Below, one piece after another: positions 36,942 through 45,567 of a DNA stretch of 64,000 nt. Source of the DNA: Schizochytrium sp. CCTCC M209059 (taxonomy: Eukaryota > Sar > Bigyra > Thraustochytrida > Thraustochytriidae). Below the pieces are notes generated by a model that did no database searches, was not told where the DNA came from, and saw nothing but the letters and a program-made list of their open reading frames with translations. The stretch spans positions 387,121-451,120 of the forward strand of contig KN805376.1 in NCBI GenBank assembly GCA_000818945.1, given 5' to 3'. The translations under genes and the position numbers were made by a program. Position 1 is the first letter of the stretch; each line of letters starts with the position of its first letter.

Positions 36942-39900
36942 ATGGGCGGGCGCAACTCTAGATTCGCAGGGACCTTTCGCCAGCGACCAAGTCGGCACGC
37001 CTGGAGTAAGATTCAGGATGTCAATTATCAGGACGACGAGGCCGACAGCGGCGATGAGTACTCAAAATGGGACCTCGACCGACGCATCGTGGACGAACAG
37101 GCCGACTGGCCTCGCATGTGCCCCATCATGCATCTCAATATCCAAAAGGACTTTCCTCTCGACAAACAGCGAAGCCTCGTGCGAGCCATGTATCGCTTTT
37201 GGCAAATGAGCTTTGTCTCACTGCTCGTCAACTTTGTCGCCACCATGGCAACGCTACTCACATCGAACGTGACGAATCCAGGGACCATGACCCAGAGCTT
37301 TGTCATCGCGATCGTCTACTTGTTTGGAGAATTCTTCCTCGTTTTCCGGCCGGCATATTGGGCCATTCGTCTCGAGTCTAACGTGCTCTTTATCTGGTCG
37401 TACATTATGATTGTGGCGCTCTTTGCGCTCTTTGGCTTTATGCTCTCGCAAGCCCTAGGCCTGGTGAGCGTTCTCGCGGAGCCGCTTTCGCCGGGAAGCG
37501 AGTTGCCTGTCAAGATCAACCCCATCTTTCCCGTCACACTCTTCAGCATCTTTGCGGCCTTGTCCCTGGTGAACATCATCTGGCTCTTTTACTTTTTCAG
37601 CCAGCTCTTCATGTTTCACACCATGAGCGACAAAAAGAAGCTCGAACTGTACAAGAAGCAGCGGCGCAAGCCCTGGTTGTCCAGTTGGTTCGGCGGGCGC
37701 AACGACGATGGTCTTTACGATGACGATGCGGACGCCGACGGCAAACCCAAGAATGCGTGGACTTGCATCATGCAGTACGAGCAGGTCGATCGCGAGTTCA
37801 TTAGTGACAGCGAAGACGAAGACGACGATGGCAAAAGCAAAAAGAACACCAAGCGCAAGAGGCGTAAAAAGCCTCGAAAGGGCAAGAATGCTTCGGAACG
37901 GCAAATGCTCACGATTCCAGGTCAGATTGCCCTCTACACAACGGAGCGCAAGCTCAAGTTCCGCTCCGAAGAAGCGATCTTTAACAATCTCTTTCGCGTC
38001 ACGCTCATGCTCGTTAATATTAGTGCACTGAAGAAGGAGGACGACACCCATCTCACCATTGTGGAAATGCTGTCCGAAGAGAGTCTCGAGGAGGACCTCA
38101 ACGAGTACCGCACGACGCGCGCGCGTTGCTCCCCAGACGAAAAAACCTTTCGCGAGATCCGTCTGGACTTTGACACAAAGAGCAGCCGCGACGAATGTCT
38201 GAAAAAGCTCACCTCGGCCTGGCGCGCCGTCAAGAAAAAGGAGCAGTACTATCTTGCGAAGGACGAGGAGAGTCTTCGCCAAATGCGCCTCAACATGAAT
38301 CGCCGCGCCACCGAACGCGCCTCGCAGCACCTCCTCACGCACAAGGACTGGAAGCTCATGGTCAGCCTCGTCTACCGTGGCGTTTACAAGGCTGGCATGA
38401 CCATTCTCAGTAAAGGAACCCATCTGCAGCACCTCTTTCATCTCACGGAGGGCAAGGTGACGATTTACCTTGAAACTTCGCCGGATGCACAGTCCGGGGG
38501 CCGCTCAGGCGCGTCGTCGGCGTTTACCGACGACGATGACGACAACTTTGATCTCCAGGCTGCGCTCTTCCCTGCCGCGGATCAAGACCATCTCATGGAC
38601 ATTATTCGCCCCGACGAGGCGCTGAACAAGCAGAACATGGAGAACAGTCTTGGCCAAGGCGCTGACTCAACGCAAGCTCATCCCATTTACTACACGGTCA
38701 AGTTTGAGAAGCGCAAGCTCGGATTTTCGTACCTGAAGAAGAAACGCACCTACAACTTGCGCGACTTTGAAGACTTGTCGCAAAAGCACTACCAGACCTT
38801 GCAGACGCGAAGGTCCTCGTCTGCTCGTCGGAGTTTCCAAAACAACTACGCAGCAATTGTGCACAGCGTCAAGGAAGGCGGCGATGCTGGTCGAAAGGGC
38901 GTGCGGGTGAACGATGAGCTCGTCAAGGTCGGCTACTTTGATATCGAGGAGGCAGAACTCACGCAGCAAGGGATCACTTCGTACATTCGTGAGAACAAGT
39001 ATCCTCTCAATATGACATTCCGGCGACCGCCGCAATTCAGCTTTCAGACGGACGACGCCGGCTTTGTCGCCCCGGATCCAAGTCTCGTACCGGCTGAGGT
39101 CCGCGAGACGATGCGCGCGCAAGACCAGATGGATGAAGATTACGGCGCTCTGCCAACATTCATGCTCGCGCCGATCCAGCCAGGATCTGTCTCGGGCGCC
39201 TCGCGTGCATCTGCTCAGACTGCCAAGCTTGGCGCCAGCGCATCGCAAAGGCAGCCGCGTCCTATTGGATCTCTTACCACAGATGACAATCGTTCCTTGC
39301 GTCGCCCTAGCTTTGCGACGAATCCCTTTGGAGGTGGTTACGAGACCAGCGACGAGGAGGAGGAGGATAGTGAAGATGACTTTGCGAATGACGAAGGCGA
39401 CCTCATCAGTTTCGATGAGGATCCTTACATCCGGCCGAAACAACCGAATCTAGCTCACGAGTTGCCGCAGGAAACAGACTACATGACAAGTGGCAGAGGC
39501 GGAGGCGGAGGCGGAAAGTCATCGAAAAGGCCCGGCGAGGTTGGGCCGTCTGCTGGGTCGGGAGGAATGTTCGAAATGTCGCGTCTTGATCTCGCCGAAG
39601 AGTTCGCCGCTCATCAAGACGACTTTCGTGCTGGCGAGGTGACCGAGTTCCAAGCTTCGGTACCGCTTCTTGAAAGCGAACCGCGGCGTCTCTCTGATCT
39701 GAACGTATTCACCGAAGAGCAGCTTCGACGCGCCGGGCGGTACCCGCCTCCGCGCGAGGAGGAGGATGATGGACTCGTTGGCGTCAACCCATCGGGCAGC
39801 GGTCTGTTGGCGCGCGGGCGGGCGTTTCTCTTCGGCCACCCCGTGACTTATGACAAGCTAGAGGAGGATGAGCTTCGTAGACAATTTGCGAAGAGTGCCG

Positions 39901-41558
39901 ACTACGATTCGCAGGCGGATACAATTTCCATTGTAGTTGAGCGCAACGAAGACGCTCCCAGCGACGTGGATTCCGGCGAGTACTATATCGAAGGCGAAGA
40001 TGACGACGACGACGACGATATCTTCGCATCGACCAAGACCTTTGAACCCGTGGGCGAGTACTCCAAGGGCGATACATTTGGCATTATTCCTTGGATTTTG
40101 AACCACCCGGTGTCTGTCGTGCAGCTCACGGCCAAGACCGACGTCGTCTTGCACATGATCGACGTAAACTCGCTGTCGAAACTCTTTCGGCGCAACCCCA
40201 CGCTTGCGCTCGCCTTCTTCAAGTATGTTGCAGCGGCCATTGGCGAGCGGGCCGATCGCGATGAGGAGGTTCTCTGCGACCAAATCTCAGACAACCTCAA
40301 GCGTCGCGACTCGGAAGTGGCAAATAACAGCCGCCTCACGCGACTGCTCGACAACAAGCCCATCAGGTCTACACTCGACACTGATTTCGACAAGCGCGCC
40401 GAAAAGTCGGCGCAGGCGCGTCGCTGGTTCCAGCAAGACTTTGACATGGAGTACGACTCTGTCATTTTTGATAAGAAATGTCGCGCTCAGATTGTTGGCG
40501 ACAAGAACGTTTCAAACGATAATTGGCATGGTCGCCAGGCCGAGTCCACAACGTCGGGCGATTTACCCACAGAGGGAACGATCTATCTTACGCACTTTCA
40601 CGTTTGCTTCCGTGCCAGTCATCGAGCCTTGGATCTAGGCAGTTTGAAGCGCCGACCGACGCTTTACGGCAAGGTGCACATTGACGATATCTACGAAATT
40701 CGCCGCGACGGTGACAATGGAGAAGGTCTGGCCATCATCACAGACGACGTCCGCCTCGATGTTCTCTTTGACAGCGCCAGTAAAGCACAGTATTTGGAAG
40801 ACTGGATCCACAGCCTCATTGCGAGTGGGTCTGTCGTCGAAAAGGCGCCGCACTCGTACACGCTGCCGGGTGACATCTATGGTTTCTCTTCTGGAAACCC
40901 CGATGCGGACCAGCTTCCTGTAGGTGTCCAGGAGGACCCTCTCAATGTCCTCTACACGCAGCAGCGCGGACTGCGGACCGAGTTCCTCATCCTCACGCAG
41001 ACCTTGCAGCAAGTGCTCACGAAGCAGGACCGTTTCAAGATGTTTCATGATGGAAGCTCGGTGATCTTGCGCCGCGGCCAAAGCGTTCTTACTGCGGCTT
41101 CCACGGCATCAAATTCCCGGACTTCTGAGGCTGATGATTTCTTTTCTCGCCGGCCTCAGACGTCGCAAAAGGCCAAGCGCGAAGACGGGCCCAACGGTCT
41201 CTACCTCGTGGGCAAAGGTGAGCTCGTATTGCAGCGGGAGGTTAATGGTCGGCGCATTCAGTTTGCCTCCTATAAGGTAGGCACTGTCTTTGGTGTCGAG
41301 CGTTTCCTCACAGACGCGCCCTCGCCGTTTACGGTCAAGGTTGTTTCCAAGACGGCATTGCTCAAATTCGCACCACGTGATCGTTGCATGGCGCTGCTTC
41401 GTGCTGACCTTGCCCTGGCTTCGCGATTCTACCAGTACTGCTCGTTGTTGCAAATGCAGCGTCTCCGGGGACCCATCATTAGCAAGCCTGTGGAAATTAA
41501 GGACGACGGACCTGTCGTCAAGACAGGAGGTGGTTCTCGCGGCTGTGCTATTCTCTAA
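36942..41558 (+). CDS. SCAMP-like/PDZ/GRAM/cyclic-nucleotide-binding membrane protein
   Basis: This 1538-residue protein combines domains I have not seen together. Residues 55-225 resemble the SCAMP membrane domain (DWPRMCPIMHLNI lead-in, four hydrophobic segments at about 86-108, 117-137, 147-172 and 192-224). A PH/GRAM-like fold follows at about 325-435. A cyclic-nucleotide-binding beta roll begins at about 455-512 (TILSKGTHLQHLFHLTEGKVTIY) and seems to resume at about 1040-1106 (GDTFGI then VVLHMIDVNSLSKLF). Between them sit a PDZ-like domain (about 586-695, VRVNDELVKVG) and acidic disordered sequence. A GRAM-like domain lies at about 1167-1297 and a second cNMP fold at about 1340-1517. 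The N terminus MGGRNS fits N-myristoylation and the C terminus CAIL is a CaaX box expected to be geranylgeranylated. The ATG at 36942 is the only start giving the myristoylation motif. Function is unknown; a cyclic-nucleotide-responsive trafficking scaffold is my inference. Confidence 0.9.
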   Translation: MGGRNSRFAGTFRQRPSRHAWSKIQDVNYQDDEADSGDEYSKWDLDRRIVDEQADWPRMCPIMHLNIQKDFPLDKQRSLVRAMYRFWQMSFVSLLVNFVATMATLLTSNVTNPGTMTQSFVIAIVYLFGEFFLVFRPAYWAIRLESNVLFIWSYIMIVALFALFGFMLSQALGLVSVLAEPLSPGSELPVKINPIFPVTLFSIFAALSLVNIIWLFYFFSQLFMFHTMSDKKKLELYKKQRRKPWLSSWFGGRNDDGLYDDDADADGKPKNAWTCIMQYEQVDREFISDSEDEDDDGKSKKNTKRKRRKKPRKGKNASERQMLTIPGQIALYTTERKLKFRSEEAIFNNLFRVTLMLVNISALKKEDDTHLTIVEMLSEESLEEDLNEYRTTRARCSPDEKTFREIRLDFDTKSSRDECLKKLTSAWRAVKKKEQYYLAKDEESLRQMRLNMNRRATERASQHLLTHKDWKLMVSLVYRGVYKAGMTILSKGTHLQHLFHLTEGKVTIYLETSPDAQSGGRSGASSAFTDDDDDNFDLQAALFPAADQDHLMDIIRPDEALNKQNMENSLGQGADSTQAHPIYYTVKFEKRKLGFSYLKKKRTYNLRDFEDLSQKHYQTLQTRRSSSARRSFQNNYAAIVHSVKEGGDAGRKGVRVNDELVKVGYFDIEEAELTQQGITSYIRENKYPLNMTFRRPPQFSFQTDDAGFVAPDPSLVPAEVRETMRAQDQMDEDYGALPTFMLAPIQPGSVSGASRASAQTAKLGASASQRQPRPIGSLTTDDNRSLRRPSFATNPFGGGYETSDEEEEDSEDDFANDEGDLISFDEDPYIRPKQPNLAHELPQETDYMTSGRGGGGGGKSSKRPGEVGPSAGSGGMFEMSRLDLAEEFAAHQDDFRAGEVTEFQASVPLLESEPRRLSDLNVFTEEQLRRAGRYPPPREEEDDGLVGVNPSGSGLLARGRAFLFGHPVTYDKLEEDELRRQFAKSADYDSQADTISIVVERNEDAPSDVDSGEYYIEGEDDDDDDDIFASTKTFEPVGEYSKGDTFGIIPWILNHPVSVVQLTAKTDVVLHMIDVNSLSKLFRRNPTLALAFFKYVAAAIGERADRDEEVLCDQISDNLKRRDSEVANNSRLTRLLDNKPIRSTLDTDFDKRAEKSAQARRWFQQDFDMEYDSVIFDKKCRAQIVGDKNVSNDNWHGRQAESTTSGDLPTEGTIYLTHFHVCFRASHRALDLGSLKRRPTLYGKVHIDDIYEIRRDGDNGEGLAIITDDVRLDVLFDSASKAQYLEDWIHSLIASGSVVEKAPHSYTLPGDIYGFSSGNPDADQLPVGVQEDPLNVLYTQQRGLRTEFLILTQTLQQVLTKQDRFKMFHDGSSVILRRGQSVLTAASTASNSRTSEADDFFSRRPQTSQKAKREDGPNGLYLVGKGELVLQREVNGRRIQFASYKVGTVFGVERFLTDAPSPFTVKVVSKTALLKFAPRDRCMALLRADLALASRFYQYCSLLQMQRLRGPIISKPVEIKDDGPVVKTGGGSRGCAIL

Positions 41559-41786
41559 CAGTAATGCTCTTCTCCTTCCCTTTTTTTTCGATTGTTTGTC
41601 TCTTCGTTTTGTTCGCCTTGGCTCAAGAGAATTCTTTATCAAGTCGCTGTTCTCTATTTTGTTTTGTTTTTTCTGGCTGTTTAAGCCGGAGAGTTTGCGT
41701 AATGTTGGACTCGTTTATACGTTGCAAGAGAAGGAAAAAAAAATTGATGATGAAGGAGCATCACTGACATTGATTGATTGATTCGT

Positions 41787-44045
41787 TCACAAGAAGATTG
41801 CGACAATAGCCAATCCGACAACGATGAGGACAAAAATGGAGACCTCTGCAACCACGCCGAAAAAAGAGGCGGCAGCAGCCTTGTCATTCGCGCGACCTGC
41901 GCCACTGCTATCGTCCTTTTCAGCTTCATCTCCGCCGCTGTCGGCACTAGCTTCCGCAGGAGTCGACTCTTGCCATGTAGAAAAATATAGCGGAATAAAT
42001 CCATTCGCGCGATAGCCACGCGTGTTGCTAAGATGCTCGTTCTCGACACGGATAAGACCCCACATAGTGCGACGCATCACTTCAAACATGATGAGCGGCG
42101 TTGTGCTAAAGAGCCACGTCTTGCCAAGCGTCATACTTGGGAGCAGGGTCACAGTCCACAGGTACCGGAGGAAGAAGTCCAGCACGATAAATATGTAGTA
42201 TGGGAAACGCGAACCGTGCCACATGGTACTAAGCATGAGTCGCTTGCGAAGAAACTTGTGCTTGGCGCGCATGAGGCCCCAATCCATGCCAACATCCCAA
42301 GAAAACATGAGCAGCGAGGTGAGTGCGAAGATGCCCACGAAAATGACCCGATATGACATAGGAACCTCGTCTGAATCGCTGTCCAGGTCAAGAAGCTCAG
42401 GCTTCATGGCGGAGAAGATGACAATGGTGTGCGAGAAGCCGTACTTCATGGCGTTGACAAGAAATGGAAAGTGTTTTCCGGTCTTTGCAAGACGGCTCAG
42501 ATTCTGTCCCAGGCGAAGCCATAGTGGCCAGCAGGTAATGATCGGTACAATGACGCGCGTCATCGGGAAGCTGTCGCGACATGCTTCGGAGTCGCGCGTC
42601 AAATCCTCGAGAAACGTTGATGGTCCAGATAGCGAGAAACTGCACACAATGTATGCGAGATCGACGAGAATTTTGGTGGAGCTGGTGAGGTAGTCGGAAA
42701 TGTAAGCGGTGAGGAATCCGCCCTCGGAAAGACCGACAACGAAGAGAGCAAGTCCCATAAAGTTTTGCTTGAGCGCTGTGCGAAAGCCACCAACCTTTCG
42801 GATCTGGGGAATGAAGATAAGATAGCCCCAGAGCGAAATGCATGCAAAAATAAACATGATGAGCAGCAAAGCCGGAAAGAATCCAGCGGTATCTTTGTCA
42901 CCGACATTACGAAGCTCCTTGACAAAGGCGGTGAGGTTGATCAAGTACACGATGGACGCAATAGCGGCCCAGCGAAAGAGTTGGCGGGTCGCCGGAAAGT
43001 GCTTTGACGGAATGGAAAAGATGACCGGGAAATTGATCCGACTTTCGCGCCATGCGGCGATTTGGAAGGCGATGCCCCAGCCGAAGAGCAAGATGGCGCC
43101 GAGTGCGCGGTAAATGCGAAGACCGTCGCTTTTTTGAAAGGTTTCTGTTTGCATGACCGAGTCAAAGACGACCACGTAGAGCGCCCAGCAACTCAGTCCG
43201 AGTGCCAGCCCACACCATACTCCGACAAAGACTAAATCCCATTCGACGGCCTGGCGTCGCTTTTCGAGAATCGCAAACTCTGCGAGCTGCCGGTTGCCGT
43301 CATACATTTCGTCGGCGCAAAACTTTGTAATTCTTTCCAAAATACCGTCGACTCCACCTTGCGCTTTTGCAAATCCGGCCTGGTCGAGACACTCATTACG
43401 AAGCAGATCTCCAAGCAATTGATTATCACGGGCGCGCCATCTCGTTTCGGCGATATCCTTTGAGCAAAGCACAGCGAGAAGGGTGGAGTAGTTACGAATG
43501 CCGAACGCGGACAGATAGTGTGCGAGGCGATTAATTTCGGTGAATTCGGGTCCGAAGGCGTCGCGGCGGGCAATTTGGCTCAATTTGGAGTCTAGGCACT
43601 CCTTTTCGGCCAAGTCGAGGCGCTTTTTCACCTCCTTGAGCTCTCGATCGAGGGTTTCGGAGACCTGATCCACTTCCTGCTCGAAGATGGCCACAAACTC
43701 TTCGACCTTGGGCTCGCGCGGCGCTCCATCGTATGAGGTTTTGGGGTGACTGAGGAGGCTCGATTCTTCGGCTGCTTCCTCGACATCTTCTTCGAGCGCA
43801 TCTTCAGGATCTTCTTTGTTGCACAGCCGTTGGCAAAGGCAACATGCTGCGCCTCGAATGTGGCTTGCGGCGGCGCGCATGCCCGTGAGCGAGTTCGATC
43901 TTTTACGTTTCCCCTGCTCGACGCCCACCTCCCTCGCGAGCCTTTCCAGGCGCTTCAGATTAGCGTGGCATTTGTCCAGCCGCGGGTAGTCCTTCACTGC
44001 GGACACCTTATGGGACTCGACAACGTCGCTGGCTACCTGTGCCAT
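41787..44045 (-). CDS. XPR1: XPR1/SYG1-like phosphate exporter with degenerate SPX domain
   Basis: XPR1/PHO1/SYG1 proteins export phosphate and are normally gated by inositol pyrophosphates bound to an N-terminal SPX domain. The 752-residue product has a clear EXS domain at about 440-690 (CWPLWLRLGQNLSRL, FSWDVGMDWGL, FEVMRRTMWGLIRVENEH) preceded by several transmembrane helices from about residue 270. The N-terminal 200 residues keep SPX-like helices but lack the MKF start and the lysine-rich GFRKILKK-type segment; FGIRNYSTLLAV stands in its place at about 181-192. The C terminus ends in an additional hydrophobic segment (about 727-752) after an acidic linker. It converges with the SCAMP/cNMP gene and diverges from the secreted-protein gene. 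Family assignment is firm; loss of inositol-phosphate control is inferred. Confidence 0.9.
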   Translation of the reverse strand: MAQVASDVVESHKVSAVKDYPRLDKCHANLKRLERLAREVGVEQGKRKRSNSLTGMRAAASHIRGAACCLCQRLCNKEDPEDALEEDVEEAAEESSLLSHPKTSYDGAPREPKVEEFVAIFEQEVDQVSETLDRELKEVKKRLDLAEKECLDSKLSQIARRDAFGPEFTEINRLAHYLSAFGIRNYSTLLAVLCSKDIAETRWRARDNQLLGDLLRNECLDQAGFAKAQGGVDGILERITKFCADEMYDGNRQLAEFAILEKRRQAVEWDLVFVGVWCGLALGLSCWALYVVVFDSVMQTETFQKSDGLRIYRALGAILLFGWGIAFQIAAWRESRINFPVIFSIPSKHFPATRQLFRWAAIASIVYLINLTAFVKELRNVGDKDTAGFFPALLLIMFIFACISLWGYLIFIPQIRKVGGFRTALKQNFMGLALFVVGLSEGGFLTAYISDYLTSSTKILVDLAYIVCSFSLSGPSTFLEDLTRDSEACRDSFPMTRVIVPIITCWPLWLRLGQNLSRLAKTGKHFPFLVNAMKYGFSHTIVIFSAMKPELLDLDSDSDEVPMSYRVIFVGIFALTSLLMFSWDVGMDWGLMRAKHKFLRKRLMLSTMWHGSRFPYYIFIVLDFFLRYLWTVTLLPSMTLGKTWLFSTTPLIMFEVMRRTMWGLIRVENEHLSNTRGYRANGFIPLYFSTWQESTPAEASADSGGDEAEKDDSSGAGRANDKAAAASFFGVVAEVSIFVLIVVGLAIVAIFL

Positions 44046-44128
44046 CTTCCCAGGCGGGCTGTTTTAGAGGAAAGGGCGCGCGGTACACCGCCCTTCTCGC
44101 GCCGCCGCCTCGGCGCGCGCCAGTGCCT

Positions 44129-44165
44129 CGTTCGTTCGCTTGCTCGCTCGCTCGCTCGCTCGCTT
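44129..44165. repeat. CGCT/TTCG tetranucleotide microsatellite
   Basis: A tract of TTCG, TTGC and CGCT units about 85 bp before the XPR1 start on the minus strand. Confidence 0.8.
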
Positions 44166-44261
44166 CGGGATCTGCTTGCCTTGTTGTTAGGCTTTCGCAT
44201 GTCCCTCGCAGTCAGTCGCTGACGTTCATTGGGTGCGAACTACTTTCTCCAAGGCCCGGGC

Positions 44262-44279
44262 CCTACTAGGCCTAGTAGG
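44262..44279. promoter_or_regulatory. 18-bp perfect palindrome with TAGGCCTA core
   Basis: CCTACTAGG is followed immediately by its reverse complement CCTAGTAGG. It lies in the middle of a divergent promoter region, 217 bp from XPR1 and 281 bp from the secreted-protein start. Confidence 0.55.
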
Positions 44280-44559
44280 CGTTGATATAGTTGTTGATGT
44301 TGTTCTTCTTCAAGCTGTCGACCAAGAACAAAAGTGTTGCATGCATGAAGACGTGCAAGTTACAGCACGTTTTATAACGTCCCAAAACGTCTTTTCTTTG
44401 AGCATGGAAAACAAACATGGATAGATCTCTGTCGTTGTCAGGGCAAACCGGGTTCCCGGACGGCGCTGCGACGCGAGTCGAGACGGAGACGCTCGACCAT
44501 TGGCTCTTTGCGATCGAATAAGAGAGAGAGAAAGAGAGAGGTATCAGATTGAAACGAAG

Positions 44560-45264
44560 ATGAGTTTTCTCGCGAAGGCTCTCGTGCTCGGGACAGCGAT
44601 CGTGGTCTCCGGCTTTGCATCGGGGGTTGACGCGGTGACGCCGAAGTGGCCGAGCGTCTTTAGCACCACGTACGAGAGCTATTGGTTGAACACGACTGGA
44701 AAGTACCTGTATCTTGAACGCGGAAGCAAAGGCCCAGCCGAACGCATTGACTTTGACGACGGCAGTCGCGACCATCTCTGCAGCACCTTTCATAAGAATA
44801 CGCCGTGCTCGCAGCTGACGACCCAGGGTTTCCGCTATATCCACTTTCCCGAAATCGACGATTGCTGCAAATGCTGTACCTACGTAGAGGGAACCTACGA
44901 GTGCGGTGGTGTGCTCAGCCCCAAGTGGCTCAGCAATGCTACAGGAAATGTCGCTTACCATGGCATTGAAATGGTACGTGGCCACGCTTGTCACAAGTGG
45001 ACCATCGTGGGCCTCATGCCTGAGCACCCGAATTTTTACTGGCAGTCCGTGGAGACTGGCCTTCCGTGCGGTCTTCAAGGCTATAACTATCTCAAGACCC
45101 CAGCGGAGCGTGCTGATGACCAGTATCTTTTCGATCTAGACACGATGCGCCTGGAGGCCTCGGAATCTCTCTTTCAGGTTCCTGAGCTCTGCAAAGGTTC
45201 TCGGTACTGCGGTGACCCAGTGTGTGCAACAGGGCCCGAGCTCGAAACCCTTGTGCTTGCTTGA
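44560..45264 (+). CDS. Secreted cysteine-rich protein, conserved but uncharacterised
   Basis: The 234-residue product begins with a clear signal peptide (residues 1-25, hydrophobic core ALVLGTAIVVSGFA, likely cleavage after VDA). The mature part has 12 cysteines, including a dense CCKCC motif near residue 110, two N-glycosylation sequons (NTT, NAT) and conserved-looking aromatic segments (WPSVFSTTY, FRYIHFPE, GVLSPKWLSNAT). The pattern resembles a family of secreted or lysosomal proteins in plants, ciliates and other protists, related by structure to ependymin/LolA-like lipid-binding folds. That relationship is my recollection of the pattern and should be treated as tentative. The start was set at ATG 44560 because it begins the signal peptide; the upstream GTG extension is low-complexity. 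It has its own promoter, divergent from XPR1. Confidence 0.8.
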   Translation: MSFLAKALVLGTAIVVSGFASGVDAVTPKWPSVFSTTYESYWLNTTGKYLYLERGSKGPAERIDFDDGSRDHLCSTFHKNTPCSQLTTQGFRYIHFPEIDDCCKCCTYVEGTYECGGVLSPKWLSNATGNVAYHGIEMVRGHACHKWTIVGLMPEHPNFYWQSVETGLPCGLQGYNYLKTPAERADDQYLFDLDTMRLEASESLFQVPELCKGSRYCGDPVCATGPELETLVLA

Positions 45265-45567
45265 AGCGACCCCTGCATTGGTTTATAAACCGAGAGCTAA
45301 AGGATGGGGGGCGGCGGCTGGGTCACCACCATGTCTGGCAAGACGTCTGTCAAAAGACATCCAGCATCGATACGCAGTGAAGTTTTAGTATTCAAATCAA
45401 AACACAATCTCAGTTTTCAAAGTACTTGATGCCTTCAGTTTTTTTTCTCATTGATGTTGTTGTTGCTGTTGTTGTTTTCGTTCCGAACCCAGAACGAGAT
45501 CAAAGGGTTGTCATTGATAAGAAAATCGTGATGAAATGCACTTTATTTTTATTATTTAAAATCATAA
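45265..45567. other. Convergent 3' region, secreted protein/ankyrin protein
   Basis: About 300 bp shared by two converging 3' ends, with a GTT/GCT triplet run near 45455-45480 and an AT-rich end containing TTTATT. I see no gene. Confidence 0.5.
45542..45547 (-). terminator. Putative polyadenylation signal of the ankyrin gene
   Basis: TTTATT on the plus strand reads AATAAA on the minus strand, about 20 bp after the ankyrin gene stop. It sits in an AT-rich patch. Confidence 0.45.

Larger units (their letters stand above)
44046..44559. promoter_or_regulatory. Divergent region XPR1/secreted protein
   Basis: These 514 bp carry a CGCT/TTCG tetranucleotide tract at 44129-44165, the 18-bp perfect palindrome CCTACTAGGCCTAGTAGG at 44262-44279 and a GA-rich leader (44520-44545) just before the secreted-protein ATG. 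I see no gene. Confidence 0.5.

Noticed and set aside
44272..45078. Minus-strand frame of 268 codons opposite the secreted-protein gene
   Set aside because: It is antisense to a gene with a clear signal peptide and cysteine pattern, and has no recognisable features of its own.
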